Shown here piece after piece: positions 1 through 11,395 of a stretch of 64,000 bases of DNA (within the stretch, counting starts at the first letter, position 1; the number at the start of each line of letters is the position of its first letter). The stretch is taken from NCBI GenBank assembly GCA_963969495.1, contig OZ018321.1:131038293-131102292 (forward strand), in the 5' to 3' direction. The notes below the pieces were generated by a model. That model did no database searches and was not told the origin of the DNA. It saw nothing but the letters and a program-made list of their open reading frames with translations. The DNA is from Ceratothoa steindachneri. Its lineage: Eukaryota; Arthropoda; Malacostraca; Isopoda; Cymothoidae. A program made the translations under genes and the position numbers.

Positions 1-531
1 CTGTTTGGTGATATTTTCTGCCAATTTGATGGTTCCATCTTTGACAATCTTTGCAGAGAGATGCATATCTCTGATTTTCTACACAATTTGACTCTTGTTT
101 TTAAAGTCCGTCAATAGATGTTCTTAAATCTTAATGAATGATTTTTTTTATTTACTCTGCATCTGTAAACCGCTTCCCGTGCCTGACTATTTCCTGAGCA
201 ACCACAAATCTACCACATGTAGTTGAATTTGCAGACTTAATCCACTTCTTGAATTGATCTTGGCTCGTTTCAACCTGCCGCATCAGTTCCGAAACGGCTT
301 TTTATTTTCTCATCTCCATCCGAATATTTTTCAAGCAAAAGCTATGCGCTTATTCTGATAATGTCCTGCAACATTTGAATTTTTGTTGTTTGCCAATTTC
401 TCACCACATATTAAGCATACTAGTAAACCAGTCTTGTCAGGAGTGAAAGCCAATGAATCTGCCCACGAAGCAATGAACGTTCTGTTTTCTTCAGAATCTT
501 TTCTCTTCGTAGATTTTTTGATGATTCACCT
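1..531 (-). pseudogene. Broken zinc-finger (BED-like, GTF2IRD2/hAT-related) protein fragment, cut by the window edge
   Basis: Read on the minus strand from about 517 downward, the sequence gives a tryptophan-led stretch (FIASWADSLAFTPDKTG) followed by CLICGEKLANNKNSNVAGHY, a C-x2-C...H zinc-finger core of the type seen in GTF2IRD2-like and ZBED/hAT-derived proteins. After an in-frame TGA and a frameshift near 310-330, the reading resumes with a block containing QFKKWIKSANSTTC and FVVAQEIVRHGKRFTDAE, then meets TAA stops near 150. These proteins descend from hAT transposases and are multi-copy in invertebrates. At least one frameshift and several stops make this a dead copy. The family assignment is from memory of the motif pattern, not a search. 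Confidence 0.6.
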
Positions 532-643
532 ACCTGGGTTGAAAATTTTAACAAATAAATAAATTAAAAAACTAGCTAACTGAAATAAAATACATTGTAA
601 TCAAATGTTCGATGGCAGAGCCGTTCGCAAAGACTGACGTACT

Positions 644-1911
644 ACCTATTCAATTATATTTAGAGTGCGTGGTGTCTGGTTGACCGAGGTTATTTATCTT
701 CAATATGCTTAAGAAGTGGAACTGAGCTCAAGGATAATAATATGGATATCATTAATAAAATAGAGTTTTATTAATAAAAACTATCAACAACACACAAAAC
801 GGAAAATATTGACATAAACAGAGAATGGAAAGGGTCATGGGGAATCTAGCTAATCCGAGAATTAAGATTTGGAAGAGATTTTAAAAGGTAAAACAAATAA
901 AAATTAAAGGGATGGGATGGCTCGCTAAACCATTTAAAGCACAGGATAGGGTTGACAAAAGGGTTGAATACTCAAAGGTAACGTTCAGCCTACGTAATTA
1001 CACTTGTTGTGCAGAGGAAGGCGACGTGAAGGAATCTTCGGTCCGCTGGCGAGTTCCAGCCGAAGGGAAGGGGGTGGGGAATTAAATGATCTTGACGTGG
1101 CGTCTTGGGAATGAGAACCGATTCTTGGCAAACGGGCTCAAAGAACAATGGCTGTTCTACGTTGTTCTCTTCTGAACAACAGAGGGGGGTGGGTGAGAAC
1201 CGGCTTTAGTCTACAGGCTCAAAGAACAATGGCTGTTCTAATGTTGTTCTCTTTTTGAACAACAGAGGGGAAGGGTGAGAACCGTTTCTTGTCTACGGGC
1301 TCAAAAAACAATTGCTGTTCTAATGTTGTTCTCTTTCTGAACAACAGGGGACAAGGGTGAGAACCGTTTCTTGTCAACGGGCTCAAAGAACAATGGCTGT
1401 TCTGACGTTGTTCTCTTTCTGAACAACAGGGGAAGCCTTGTGGACTTGGCGTCATAAAGGCTCGAAACTTGGCACTCAAGGGATATTGTCCTCTTCTAGA
1501 CAAATGATGGTGGACCTCGAGGTAGAGGGCCCTTTGGTGCACATGGTGAGACTGGACCGTAGAGATGTCTAGCGAAGAAAATCTGGATCTCAAATCTGCT
1601 CTTAGTGGTAAAGTTTCCATATAAATAGTCGAGACATCCCCTTGGCGTATGGGACAATGGAGTGGGGGCTTCGAGGGAATGCACATCCACGCCTGAGAAC
1701 AATACCTTATCTGCCCATAAGCCTAACTCAATCTGGCGAGGACGGCGTGTGGGGAGAAACGGGGGAAGATAAACCTCCTTGGTTAAACATTGACTCAGGT
1801 AGCGGCTATAATGCGCCCGGCTTCAAGGCGAAGATGCACGTGGGCAGCATCGTGTTTCTAAAAATATGAGATAACGGTTGAAATTATGCGGCCTAAAACC
1901 GTTCTATCACA
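644..1911 (-). repeat. 3' LTR of gypsy copy A (outer end truncated)
   Basis: This matches 5606-6701 and the LTRs of copy B. In element sense it starts TGTGATAGAACGG at 1911. The last roughly 46 bp, corresponding to 5560-5605 of the other LTR, are absent and unrelated sequence lies left of about 644. It holds four tandem units of about 80 bp (1140-1440), each with a GTTGTTC...GAACAAC hairpin. Confidence 0.88.
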
Positions 1912-1923
1912 CCCCTCCATTCC
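1912..1923 (-). other. Polypurine tract of gypsy copy A
   Basis: GGAATGGAGGGG on the minus strand lies immediately upstream of the 3' LTR. The same 12 bases precede the 3' LTR of copy B at 58840-58851. In LTR retrotransposons this tract primes plus-strand DNA synthesis. Confidence 0.75.
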
Positions 1924-2327
1924 GGAGGAAGTTGTCACTTCGAAAAAAAAGAGAGAAGGGACAACGATAGAGCTCCGTTGTGGGGAACTCGTTTTATTGT
2001 ACCGACCGTACCTTCATGCACCTAACTAGTATTACCTCAATACATATGATTATTTTGATCTTTTAATTATAGGGGAAAATAACCTTTAATACAACTTAAT
2101 CAATAAAAGGGACATGGAACAATGAAATGATATAAAATTAGCACATATGTGGAAAAATAATTTATACGTAAGTTAATGGGTACAAATATATATACATACA
2201 AAAAAATAGACATTGAGCGTTACAAAATTCAGACATATACATTAACTAATTATATTACAAGAGAATCTAATTTAACTCGTACAAGACGGTATATACATAC
2301 ATGGAGATCCTAATCCTACGAATACAA

Positions 2328-3299
2328 TTAATCTACGCTATTTGGTAACGCATTCCTACTGAGTGCGTCAGCGACCTGGTTATCGGAACCTTTTATATAA
2401 TTTATTTTAAATTGATACTCTTGTAAGAGTAGACTCCAGCGCATAATTCGGCCGTTGGAGTGTCGTACATTCCGAATATCGGCTAACGGGCGGTGGTCGG
2501 TTCCTATCTGAAATTTTTTTCCTATCAAGTACATTTTGAATTTGTCTATAACCCAGATAATTGATAGAGCTTCCTTCTCTATAGTAGCATATCTCTTTTC
2601 GCGTGGTAATAATTGGCGACTAGCATATGCAACTGGATGACTCGTTCCGTCATCCTCATATTGAAGGAGTACACCTCCAATGCCCTCGTTGCTCGCGTCG
2701 GTCTTAATCCTAAAGGATTTTTCCGGGTTGGGCAACTTTAAAATGGGGGAAGAAATGAGCTTATTCTTGAGCTGATTAAAATGGGAAACAGCGACATCAT
2801 TCCAACGTAGACGATCGGGGGAATTCTTTTTTAAAAGGGAGCTGAGGGGCGCCGAAATTGCAGCGAAATTCGGAACAAATCGCCGATAGTAAGAAGCTGA
2901 TCCTAGGAACGATCTTAATTGCTTCTTTGTAATCGGGAGGAACATGTCGGTCATTGTTTTAATCTTGTCCTCTTGGGGACCTTACTGGCTTTGTCCTATT
3001 TTGAAACCCAAGTATTTTATGGTTTCATGGGCAAAATGGCATTTGCTGGGGCCAATGGTGAGGCCATTTTCGCGCAGTCGCTCGAAGAGAGCTAATAGGA
3101 TAGTTAAATGGTGACTCCATTCAAATAGTTCTTGTAGCTGACTCTTTTGATGTGGTGTCAGCTGCGCGTCAATATCCAGGTCAGAGGGTTCAAAAGACTC
3201 GCCTGGTAGGAAAGAAAGAGGGTAATCGCCATCAGGTTGGATGCACACTGTCTGTATTAGATTAAGGGACTCCGCGGGGTAATCTTCTTGAAGTGCCAA
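2328..3299 (-). pseudogene. Truncated RT (thumb/connection) and RNase H of gypsy copy A
   Basis: The reading begins with the pre-RT linker (LTPHQKSQLQELF) and jumps straight to a thumb-side segment (WSHHLTILLALFERLRENG, then KYLGFKIG). The fingers, palm and YxDD catalytic box have been deleted. A TAA near 2979-2981 stands where copy B has a leucine codon. Downstream come the connection (KKQLRSFLGSASYYRRFVPN) and a recognisable RNase H with its acidic residues: KTDASNEGIGG, EKEALSIIW, GTDHRPLADI and KGSDNQVADALSR. A frameshift separates this part from the protease upstream. About 400 bp without an integrase follow before the LTR. The protein cannot reverse-transcribe, although the RNase H core looks whole. 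Confidence 0.88.
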
Positions 3300-3313
3300 T
3301 GTTTCCTCCAGTG

Positions 3314-3925
3314 CTACGAACGTATCTCCATGGGCGCGTTGGGGGTACTTTTTTCTTTGGGTCCACGGACAGTCTCCGTGTCGTTGTCTTGGGCCTTATT
3401 GCCTAAGGGTGTTAGTAATTCACACTCCTTTTGTGCCGTCCTAAAGTCCTGGTTAAGGGTCTCCGAGAAATCGGACGGTATCGGGGTTCTGATGCGGACG
3501 GGCTCCTGGGCTTCTTTCTTAGCTTGACCTCGAGTAAGGGTGGCCTGGGACACAGGGTCGGAGCTTACTTGAGAGCTCTGTCCTATAAGTATAGAACAGA
3601 ATTTTATGGGTGCTGAAATGACTTCAGCCCAGCCATCATAATATTGACAATGCAGATAACATCTAACGACGGGAAATCTGTTCGCCCGCCTAAGGTAGTC
3701 ATGTACCACCGCAAATTTTTCGTGGTTAGGGACCACTGGGGGGAGGAGCTCGTCGGATAAGATGAAACACGTGCATCCTGTGTCCCTGACGAGAGTCGAT
3801 ACTCGGCAGCCGTTCACGCTGCCCTCCTTAAATTTCAAAGTTCCCGGTGAAGTTTTGTCAAAAGTAAAATTTACCTGTTGGCCTGACGGAGGGAAGGGGG
3901 GAGTTACTGCTTGGGTCTGCACCAC
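3314..3925 (-). pseudogene. Aspartic protease region of gypsy copy A
   Basis: The segment VSTLVRDTGCTCFILSDELL carries the DTG active-site triad of a retroviral-type aspartic protease, about 50 residues into this 203-residue frame. It is preceded by the block VNFTFDKTSPGTLKFKEGS, which copy B carries twice. The frame runs on through a proline- and charge-rich linker toward RT and is then broken by a frameshift near 3300-3314. This enzyme normally cuts Gag-Pol within the retrotransposon particle. Because gag upstream and RT downstream are both broken, the whole reading is scored as a pseudogene even though this stretch is open. Confidence 0.8.
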
Positions 3926-5087
3926 CGAGGAAGCCGGGGTGGCATTAATCTGGTGAACTTGGTGGGCTGGTCCGCTCTTAAGCCTAGAATTTTTGGGGCA
4001 ATTTCAGCTCATGTGGTTTTCTACACCACAGGTGAAGCATATGATTGGTCGCTTCGGGAAGAGAGATGGAGGAGAAATCTTAACGGGAGGTTTCGTGTCC
4101 CGTTGTTGGTTTTGGGGAAAGAAGTTTTGGGGTTTTACGGGGCCCGGAAACTTCGTCAGCTTTCGTGGGAAGGGGCGCGAATCCTTCCTTCTTTCGTTGA
4201 TTGGGGGGTTGGTGAGAAGTTCGACTCTCCTTGCGGTATAAACTATGGCTTGCGGCATAGACATTCACTTCTTCGGTACTTTCTTTAAAGGTCTGGCACC
4301 GACGATCCTTGACGAACGCGCGGATCTCCGTCGGGAGAGACGCCAAAAATTGATCCCGCAACAGGAAGTCTGTTAAGGACTCGTAGTTAGGATCAACCTT
4401 TGAGGATTCTAACCAAAATTTAAAATTACTCTGAAAAATGTATCCAAATTGACGGAACGTCTTTCCGGGTTTAATACAACCTGCTCGAAATTCTTGGCGG
4501 TAGAAATCGGGAGTCATATTATTAGCGGCCAATAACTCAGCTTTTAAGGTGCTGTAGTCAATTGTACATTCAGATGGTAAAGATATTAAAATTTCGCGCA
4601 ATTTACAATTTAACAAGGGAAGTAATCTGACTACACCTTCAGCCTCCAGATCTATGTTATTGATTTCGAGGATCTTTTCGAAGTGGGCTAAAAATGCTCC
4701 GAAATCCTCTCCGTCCATGAAATTGGGCAGCTTAAGTGGGAGATGGAGGGGGGGGCTTCTGAACGTGAACTGGCTCACTGTATTTCTGCTTCAACACGAG
4801 CTATTTCAATCTGATGGTGAAGCTCAGCTTGTCTTTTCCGTTCCTCTCTTTCTTTTTCTTTTTCTTCTCGTTGGATTTCTCTTTCTTCTCGTTGAATTTC
4901 TCTTTCTCTTTCTTCTCGTTGGATTTCTCTTTCTCTTTCTTCTCGTTGGATTTCTCTTTCTCTTTCTTTTTCTTTTTATTTTTATTCTCGCTCTTTTCTT
5001 TGCGTTTTCTTGAACGTACTCAATTAGTTCTTTTCCGGAAAGTCCCAAGGATTCTCTTTGCGCTTTAAAGATTTCGAACTGAGTCAT
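3926..5087 (-). pseudogene. Gag (capsid and zinc knuckle) of gypsy copy A, frameshifted
   Basis: The likely start is MTQFEIFKAQRESLGLSG at 5087, conserved in copy B. A short-repeat stretch at 4840-4990 that encodes REIQREERE-type coiled coil in copy B is read here in the wrong frame, giving arginine/lysine-rich nonsense. The capsid-like part (about 4080-4778) includes LPNFMDGEDFGAFLAHFEKI and LRDQFLASLPTEIRAFVKD, typical of gypsy Gag. A zinc knuckle, C-x2-C-x4-H-x4-C, lies near 3990-4050 (ICFTCGVENHMS, then a stop before NCP). At least two frameshifts and one stop disable it. Confidence 0.82.
4840..4990 (-). repeat. In-gene tandem repeat in gag (coiled-coil codons)
   Basis: Repeated units around TTTCTCTTTCTTCTCGTTGG (plus strand) of roughly 27 bp lie inside the gag start region. 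In the intact frame they encode REIQREERE units. Copy A has about four or five units and copy B two or three. The loss of frame in copy A occurs here. Confidence 0.7.
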
Positions 5088-5487
5088 CTTTGCACTTGGG
5101 GGCGCAATAGTCAACCAACTAAAATTCCTTGCAACAAGAATTATGCCTTCTAGAGAATTAGCCTACCTAAATATGGGCACTGACATATTCGTACTTGGTT
5201 TCTCAATCTAAATAACCACTGACTAAAATCACACCAAAAAAAACACAAACAAATTATTATAACAGTTCCTTGAGCTACTCCAGCTTCTTAAGTTTCAAAA
5301 AAGGGGATAGCAATCGTTAAAACAAAAGGTAACTACTATACTCTATTATTATAACGAATAACACTATGCTTTACTCGACAGAGACGAGTGTTTGCAAAGA
5401 TATAGCGTTAAACCTTATACACTTGATACCAAGTGTAGGCCATGAATGGTCTTTTGCAGTCTCCTTCTTTTCTTATGTTCTTATGTT

Positions 5488-5490
<3 letters not shown>

Positions 5491-5559
<69 letters not shown>
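5491..5559. repeat. (TA)n microsatellite between LTR and internal region of copy A
   Basis: About 70 bp of uninterrupted AT dinucleotides directly abut the inner end of the 5' LTR, where the primer-binding site should lie. Copy B has a shorter AT tract at the same place (55797-55831). Confidence 0.95.
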
Positions 5560-5563
<4 letters not shown>

Positions 5564-6701
5564 GTAGAATGGACTCTCGACGATATACCATATATGACTA
5601 TTCGTTGAGGGAACCTATTCAGTTATATTTAGAGTGCGTGGTGTCTGGTCGACCGAGGTTATTTATCTTCAATATGCTTAAGAAGTGGAACTGAGCTCAA
5701 GGATAATAATATGGCTATCATTAATAAAATAGAGTTTTATTAATAAAAACTATCAACAACACACAAAACGGAAAATATTGACATAAACAGAGAATGGAAA
5801 GGGTCGTGGGGAATCTAGCTAATCCGAGGATTAAGATTTGGAAGAGATTTAAAAAGGCAAAACAAATAAAAATTAAAGGGATGGGATGGCTCGCTAAACC
5901 ATTTAAAGCACAGGATAGGGTTGAAAAAAGGGTTGAATACTCAAAGGTAACGTTCAGCTTACGTACTTACACTTGTTGTGCAGAGGAAGGCGACGTGAAG
6001 GAATCTTAGGTCCGCTGGCGAGTTCCAGCCGAAGGGTGGGGGGAATTAAATGATCCTAACGTGGCGTCTTGGGAATAAGAACCGATTCTTGGCGAACGGG
6101 CTTAAAGAACAATGGCTGTTCTACGTTGTTCTCTTCTGAACAACAGGGGGGGGACCGTCTCTTGTCTACGGGCTCAAAGAACAATGGCTGTTCTTATGTT
6201 GTTCACTTTCTGAACAACAGGGGAAGCCTTGTGGACTTGGCTTCATGAAGGCTCGAACCTTGGCACTCAAGGGATATTGTCCTCTTCTGGAAAAATGATG
6301 GTGGATCTTGAGGTAGAGGGCCCTTTGGTGCACAAGATGAGACCGGACCATAGAGATGTCTTGCGAAGAAAATCTGGATCTCGAATCTGCTCTTAGTGGT
6401 AAAGTTTCCATATAAATAGTCGATACATCCCCTTGGCGTATAGGACAATGGAGTGGGGGCTTTGAGGCAATGCACATCCTTGCCTGAGAACAATACCTTA
6501 TCTGCCCATAAGCCTAACTCAATCTGACGAGGACGGAGCATGGGGAGAAACGGGGGAAGATAAACCTCCTTGGTTAAACATTGACTCAGGTGGCGGCTAT
6601 AATGCGCCCGGCTTCAAGGCGAAGATGCACGTGGTAGCATCGTGTTTCTAAAAACATGTGATAACGGTTGAAATTAAGCGGCCTCAAACCGTTCGATCAC
6701 A
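5560..6701 (-). repeat. 5' LTR of gypsy copy A
   Basis: A complete LTR, reading TGTGATCGAACGG...CGACA in element sense with TG...CA ends. It has only two of the ~80-bp hairpin units (around 6105-6230), against four in its partner LTR. An AATAAA lies near 5722-5740. The flank to the right begins CATATG. Confidence 0.9.
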
Positions 6702-7083
6702 CATATGTTAGGCAAATTCTCTTCTCTTCCCAACTTCACCACTGAATGTTTTACTTCTTTCAAAGTTTCCTAGTGGAAATGCCCACGTTGGTTTTCCTCA
6801 TTTGTAAAAAAAAAATAATAGGGGAAGCTAGTTTTCATAGCGTTGGTGCGTCTGACACCTCTTTGTGGGAAAGTGATTGACACTGATGACGACGATGACG
6901 ATAAATTAACAAAGAAACAAAAGTATGAATAAATAAATATAAATAAATATATATATAAATAATGTTTATCATTTCTTTCTTGTTTTCCTGTCTCTATTAT
7001 TGTCTACCTAGTTTTTTCTCCTTTTATCTGATTTTCCTAAAACACTACACAAACATACACATCCATACACAAACATCGTCACC
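6702..7083. other. Noncoding AT-rich stretch
   Basis: No reading frame of note. It holds short GATGAC and AATAAATA runs and nothing else I can identify. Confidence 0.5.
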
Positions 7084-7760
7084 ACTCAAAGTTCGGGTTC
7101 CTATTTACGTGGAAGTCCCGCCTCATTAAACGGTCGATTGATTCCTGGTTTTAGGACGCCACAACTGCTATAAATCGCTGGAGCCTTAAAAAAAAAGCCA
7201 TTTATCGGATCAAAGTGAACCGATCCTTCGAAACGGCATCTCCTTGGCTTAATTCTCAGGGCTACGCAAAGTTTCACCACGCTCCGAGGCTGACAACCCG
7301 GCTTCAGTACGGATTGCTATAGGGGACGAACACTCAGCCCAGCCAGATGGGAAAGGGGAGTAACGGCTACTGGAAGGGGCATATACCTTCCGGGATTACG
7401 CAGGGAGCTTCGTCCTCACCCCCTCGACTCATCGCAGGAAGCTTCGTCCTAACTCCCTGACTCATTATCGGCCCCCACACCGCGAGGGCGACACCTTCAT
7501 TCTTTCTAGGCATCATTGTGATAGGGGGGAATTAAATGGGAGGAGGACCGAGAAGATGGACGAAGGACCGTTAAATACCGATTTGGTCAGGTTCAGGGCT
7601 TGGGGGAGGGGAAGGAGCTATATAAATAGTTAGGAACGACGTTCGTAGAACGGGATAGAAAAACCTGATTTTACGAACTTTAAGCCTCTGTGTGTCGTTG
7701 CTTTGGCATAAGGGCCATTGCGGTTTATTTATAAAGGATAGGCAGAAACGGGGCGATAAT
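7084..7760. repeat. GC-rich unclassified block, possible repeat element with TATA box
   Basis: This block is much richer in G and C than its flanks and has no open frame. It contains an imperfect direct repeat (GCAGGGAGCTTCGTCC near 7399 and GCAGGAAGCTTCGTCC near 7434) and a strong TATA-like sequence, CTATATAAATAG, near 7618-7629, followed by another GC-richer stretch. This would suit an LTR or the 3' end of a retroelement, but there is no second copy in the window to test it. Confidence 0.35.
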
Positions 7761-10700
7761 TGTAAGTTAAGAGTGAGTGGACGTGATTACTACTACTGCT
7801 ACTACTAACAAAAATAAAATAATAATGATAATAATAGGATATAATTTTAATTAAAAAATATTAATAATAATAAAATAATAATAATAATAAGATAAAATAA
7901 TAGACAAAACAGGAGTTTGAGAACAGATCTAATTCAAAGACTGTTTAAGAGTATTAACTCATATGATATCACCTGGTTAGTGTGATGCTTCCAAAGTTAT
8001 CGGAACAAAGAGCACTAATTTAACCTTCATATCAGGCGAGAATTCTGAATTAATTGAAAAAAAGGTCTAAAGTGAAAGTTCAAGAAAGATGCAGACAAAC
8101 ACTTCTTTCCATATATTAGAAAGTGGTAGTTGGTATAATGCTAGGGTGATTTAAGAGATTTGCAGCAGTTGACGTGTTTAAAATGTTAGAATGCTCACTG
8201 AGATTTGAAGAAGTGGTTAGGTTTTAGAATGTAGAAATATTTTCTCATACATGAAGAAGTTGAAAGGTTCAGACATCATCTACATGGTAGTTTACTTGCC
8301 AAAAGGCAATATAGTCCTGTCTTTCAGACTTAATATATCTCTTTCTCTTTACTTCTGCGTTTTGTGAAAATAGAATGTAAAGAGCGAGATAAATCAATCT
8401 ATAAAAATGGAAAACCGGTCGAATGAGGTAGACCCTTAAAAGTGAGCCTTGTGGAACTCTTCTAGTGTTTATTTCTCGGTGAAATAATTTTCCCATCTCG
8501 TTTATGACTCTTTACCACGCCTCGAAAGAATAGCGGAGAATTACTACCCCACAACACGCACATACCTGGGGATGGATGTTAGCTGAGTCGTGGGTTGGTT
8601 ATTCGCTGATGATTAACCATTAGCCAGGTCTCTCTAGTCGCACACAACCATATGAGGACTGTTCTCAGTAATGAATCATCAGGACAATTTTGAGTGGATT
8701 TTTACCTCAGGTTCTATTCGTTTTGTACTAACATTGATATCTCCAACATATCTCCAACATGGTTAGTATAGTTCATGTTTGCAATGCACGTAACCCTTGC
8801 CCTTTTCTTCTATTAACTCTGTGGTGTTTTGGTACTTAATTCTCTCTTCTTCTCTTGTTGAACCATGAAATTTTTCCTTCAAATCAGGCAATCTTTCAAA
8901 TCCTCACAATATTGCTTTCAAAGAGTAATGCTACGTAATTCTCTATCCTGTAGATACGACTCTACGTCGTTACTAACGTCCCCGTTGAGAGATATCTCAC
9001 TACGAGCTCGAATCAATGATAAAACGTCGTTCATATACATACCATCTCAACACTTATATATGACCAATACACCTCTATTTTTTAGCCGTCTTCTTAACAC
9101 ATAAAACGTAATAAGTCAATGGCGAAACAATTCCAAGGGATTTCATACCACCCCAGTAAATCTCCTCACATTTTTGATGAATTTTTAAGAAGTGAAAGAA
9201 GCGCCAAGGTGGGCGAACTATCGAATAACTGCCCTTAGCTTGTCGAAAGTGGTCGATTTATAGAAGACGCAGCTGATTACCACCCACGCGGAAGTATATA
9301 GATTTTAGTCACGATCATGACAGCCGCTTTTATTCGACATAAAATGTAACGCATAGGGAAATAACGGGATAAAATGTTTAGTGTGATTTAATCTTGTTTA
9401 TTCGTGTTTATTCATTTGGTTCGCTTATGAGGCTTTTGAGATTTATAGGGCAGGTTGCGAAGAAAGAGAAGAAGAAAAGGAAAAATAAAAATGAACAGAA
9501 GTATTTAGAATGTATCTTGAAAGATACCGGTTTAGATAAAGCAGATTACGACCACAAGGTTTTGAATGGGAAGAAAATCTCAGGAAGATCCGTGGCTCTT
9601 ATTTGTGAACTCTATTGAAAATCGCGGCTTGGCGATGGAACCAATTATGTTTGTCATTTATGGCTCCAAGAAGGACATAGCCCTTTGTGTCGAACGCTAG
9701 GGAAAACTGGCATAGAAAATAAAAGGGGGTACGATAAGGTCGACTCGAAAGGTAGTGGTAAATAAAGAATTAAGGCCACACTCTATTGTAACGGGAAAGC
9801 AAATTATTATTTATTGAACAAATATGTAAGAATTAGTTTTCTGCATACTTTTTCCTAATTTTCTGTCATACATTTCTCTTTTCCTACTAGCAGGCGAGGG
9901 TCTGCCAGGTATCAGGCTTCCATCATCAGTCTTGAAGATGGGAGAAGGATACTGCCCCCCACTAGTTTCGTTGTTTTAATAAAAACTAAAAAATAGCATC
10001 CTCTTCGCATTATTTCAAAGTTCGTGAATGTACTACATTATATCTTTCAATCTATTCTATTCTCTGGTTTAAGGTTCATCTTGAATCGTCCCTAGAGCCT
10101 GTGCTTGTCTTTATTCTGTAGTTCTTCGTTTTAGGTGTTTCTCTTCTTAGTCATCGTACTTTATTTTATACATTTTTAGCTTTTTCCTGATACATGCAAT
10201 TGCACAACATTATTTTTTCTTCTCACTCATAAAATTAACCGCACCTATCCTTCTTTTTTTTAATTATCTTATTTCTCATGAGAAGCCAAAGGGTCAATTC
10301 TTTAACTTTAATCTCTCTTGATCTAGCATGTTGTGGATCCCAGGTTTTTACTGGCATTGATTCAGTATTTCTTCTTCTCATTATTATTATTGGAAGAAGA
10401 AAACACTTAATGTGTTGGAGGAAAGATAGATACAATATAAAAGGAGCAACCAATTAAAGGAATGGATGATGTAATTAAAGGATTATGGGTTAATTTTTAT
10501 CGCGCGAAAATGTTTGTGGTAATTAATTTCGAAGTTAATCGCCCTGATTATCAGCTTTTTCTCTCCTTCGTTTGCTGTTCACATAATCAGTCGTATAAAA
10601 ATATTTAATTAGTGTTATTCTTAAGTCCTGTTGTTAATTATGTCAACTGAAAATTGATGGAAATTTATATATGAAAATGTTTACAGATTTTACTATTTAT

Positions 10701-10782
10701 TATATTTAACAATCAACTTTCAATGGTTAATTGATCAAATTAGTTTATAAAATGTCTGGTGTTATTGAATTAGGCGTAAGCG
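7761..10782. other. Noncoding region, nothing recognised
   Basis: A/T-rich, with short trinucleotide runs (TAA/TAC around 7790-7900). Small open frames such as 9394-9618 (lysine-rich, 74 codons) show no recognisable domain and are not called. No RNA gene or clear transposon end is visible. Confidence 0.5.
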
Positions 10783-11395
10783 ACTCTACATCTCACTATG
10801 TCAGTCGGTCTCCGTTTTGCTTTGTTTTTGTAATAACATTGCTACTATTTGACTGATTCTAACGAAATTTTAAGCCCTTATGTTGTTTTATATTTTCTTT
10901 CGAATGATATTATTACCAAAGTCTTCCCAATGTTAGCCAGGGAATTATTTTGTTTTGACAATAACATCATAACTATTGGGCTGATTCGAGCGAAATTTCA
11001 AACACTTATGTTGTTTTACATTCTCTTTCGAATGAATTAATTGCAAAATTCTTCCTAAGGTTAGCCGGGGAATTATTTTATTTTGGCAATAACATCCTAA
11101 CCATTAGGCTGATTTTAACGAACTTTGAAAACCTTATGTTGATTTGCATTTTCTTTCGAATGATAATTGCCAAAGTCCTCCCAAGTTTAGCTAGGGAATT
11201 ATTTTATTTTGGGAATAACTTCATCACTATTCGGCCCATTCTAACAAAATGTGAAAGCCTTAGTTTTACACTCACTTTTTAATGATATAATTGACAAGGT
11301 CCTCTTAAGGAGAGTCCCAGAATTATTGAAAGTTTTGAAGGTTGTAAGGTGATAAATCACAATAAGTGAGAGCACGCCACATTTTGGTAAGCAGA
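10783..11395. repeat. Interspersed repeat with internal ~128-bp tandem units (copy 1)
   Basis: It begins near GCGACTCTACATCTCACTATG and ends near AATAAGTGAGAGCACGCCAC. Four internal units start with AATAAC at 10832, 10960, 11088 and 11214, so the period is 126-128 bp. The same start, unit and end recur at 19377-19737 with fewer units. The ends share a CTCACT / AGTGAG inverted core. It could be a non-autonomous DNA element or Helitron-like repeat carrying a minisatellite. No transposase is present. Confidence 0.7.

Larger units (their letters stand above)
644..6701 (-). mobile_element. Ty3/gypsy-type LTR retrotransposon, copy A (defective)
   Basis: Two long direct repeats (644-1911 and 5560-6701) flank a minus-strand gag, CCHC knuckle, protease and RNase H region. 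A purine tract, GGAATGGAGGGG in element sense, sits directly before the 3' LTR. RNase H of Ty3/gypsy type follows the protease, which sets the family. The fingers and palm of RT, including the YxDD box, are missing, and no integrase lies between RNase H and the 3' LTR. The outer end of the left (3') LTR is lost, so no target duplication can be read. Copy B at 54332-60320 is the same family in the opposite orientation. Confidence 0.9.

Noticed and set aside
1219..1702. Frames within the gypsy LTRs (also 6166-6541, 54543-55264, 59063-59837)
   Set aside because: They cover noncoding LTR and its hairpin units. Their repeated Cys/Ser/Glu motifs simply reflect the 80-bp tandem repeat.
5366..5608. 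Isoleucine/tyrosine-repeat reading frames (also at 33948-34162, 35219-35437, 47811-48131)
   Set aside because: They are translations of (TA)n microsatellites.
8612..8700. AGGACTGTTCTCAG shared with about 46490-46503, possible dispersed repeat
   Set aside because: The match does not extend convincingly beyond about 14-20 bp.
9394..9618. 74-codon lysine-rich frame as a small gene
   Set aside because: No recognisable motif, splice signals or neighbouring exon; length is within chance expectation.
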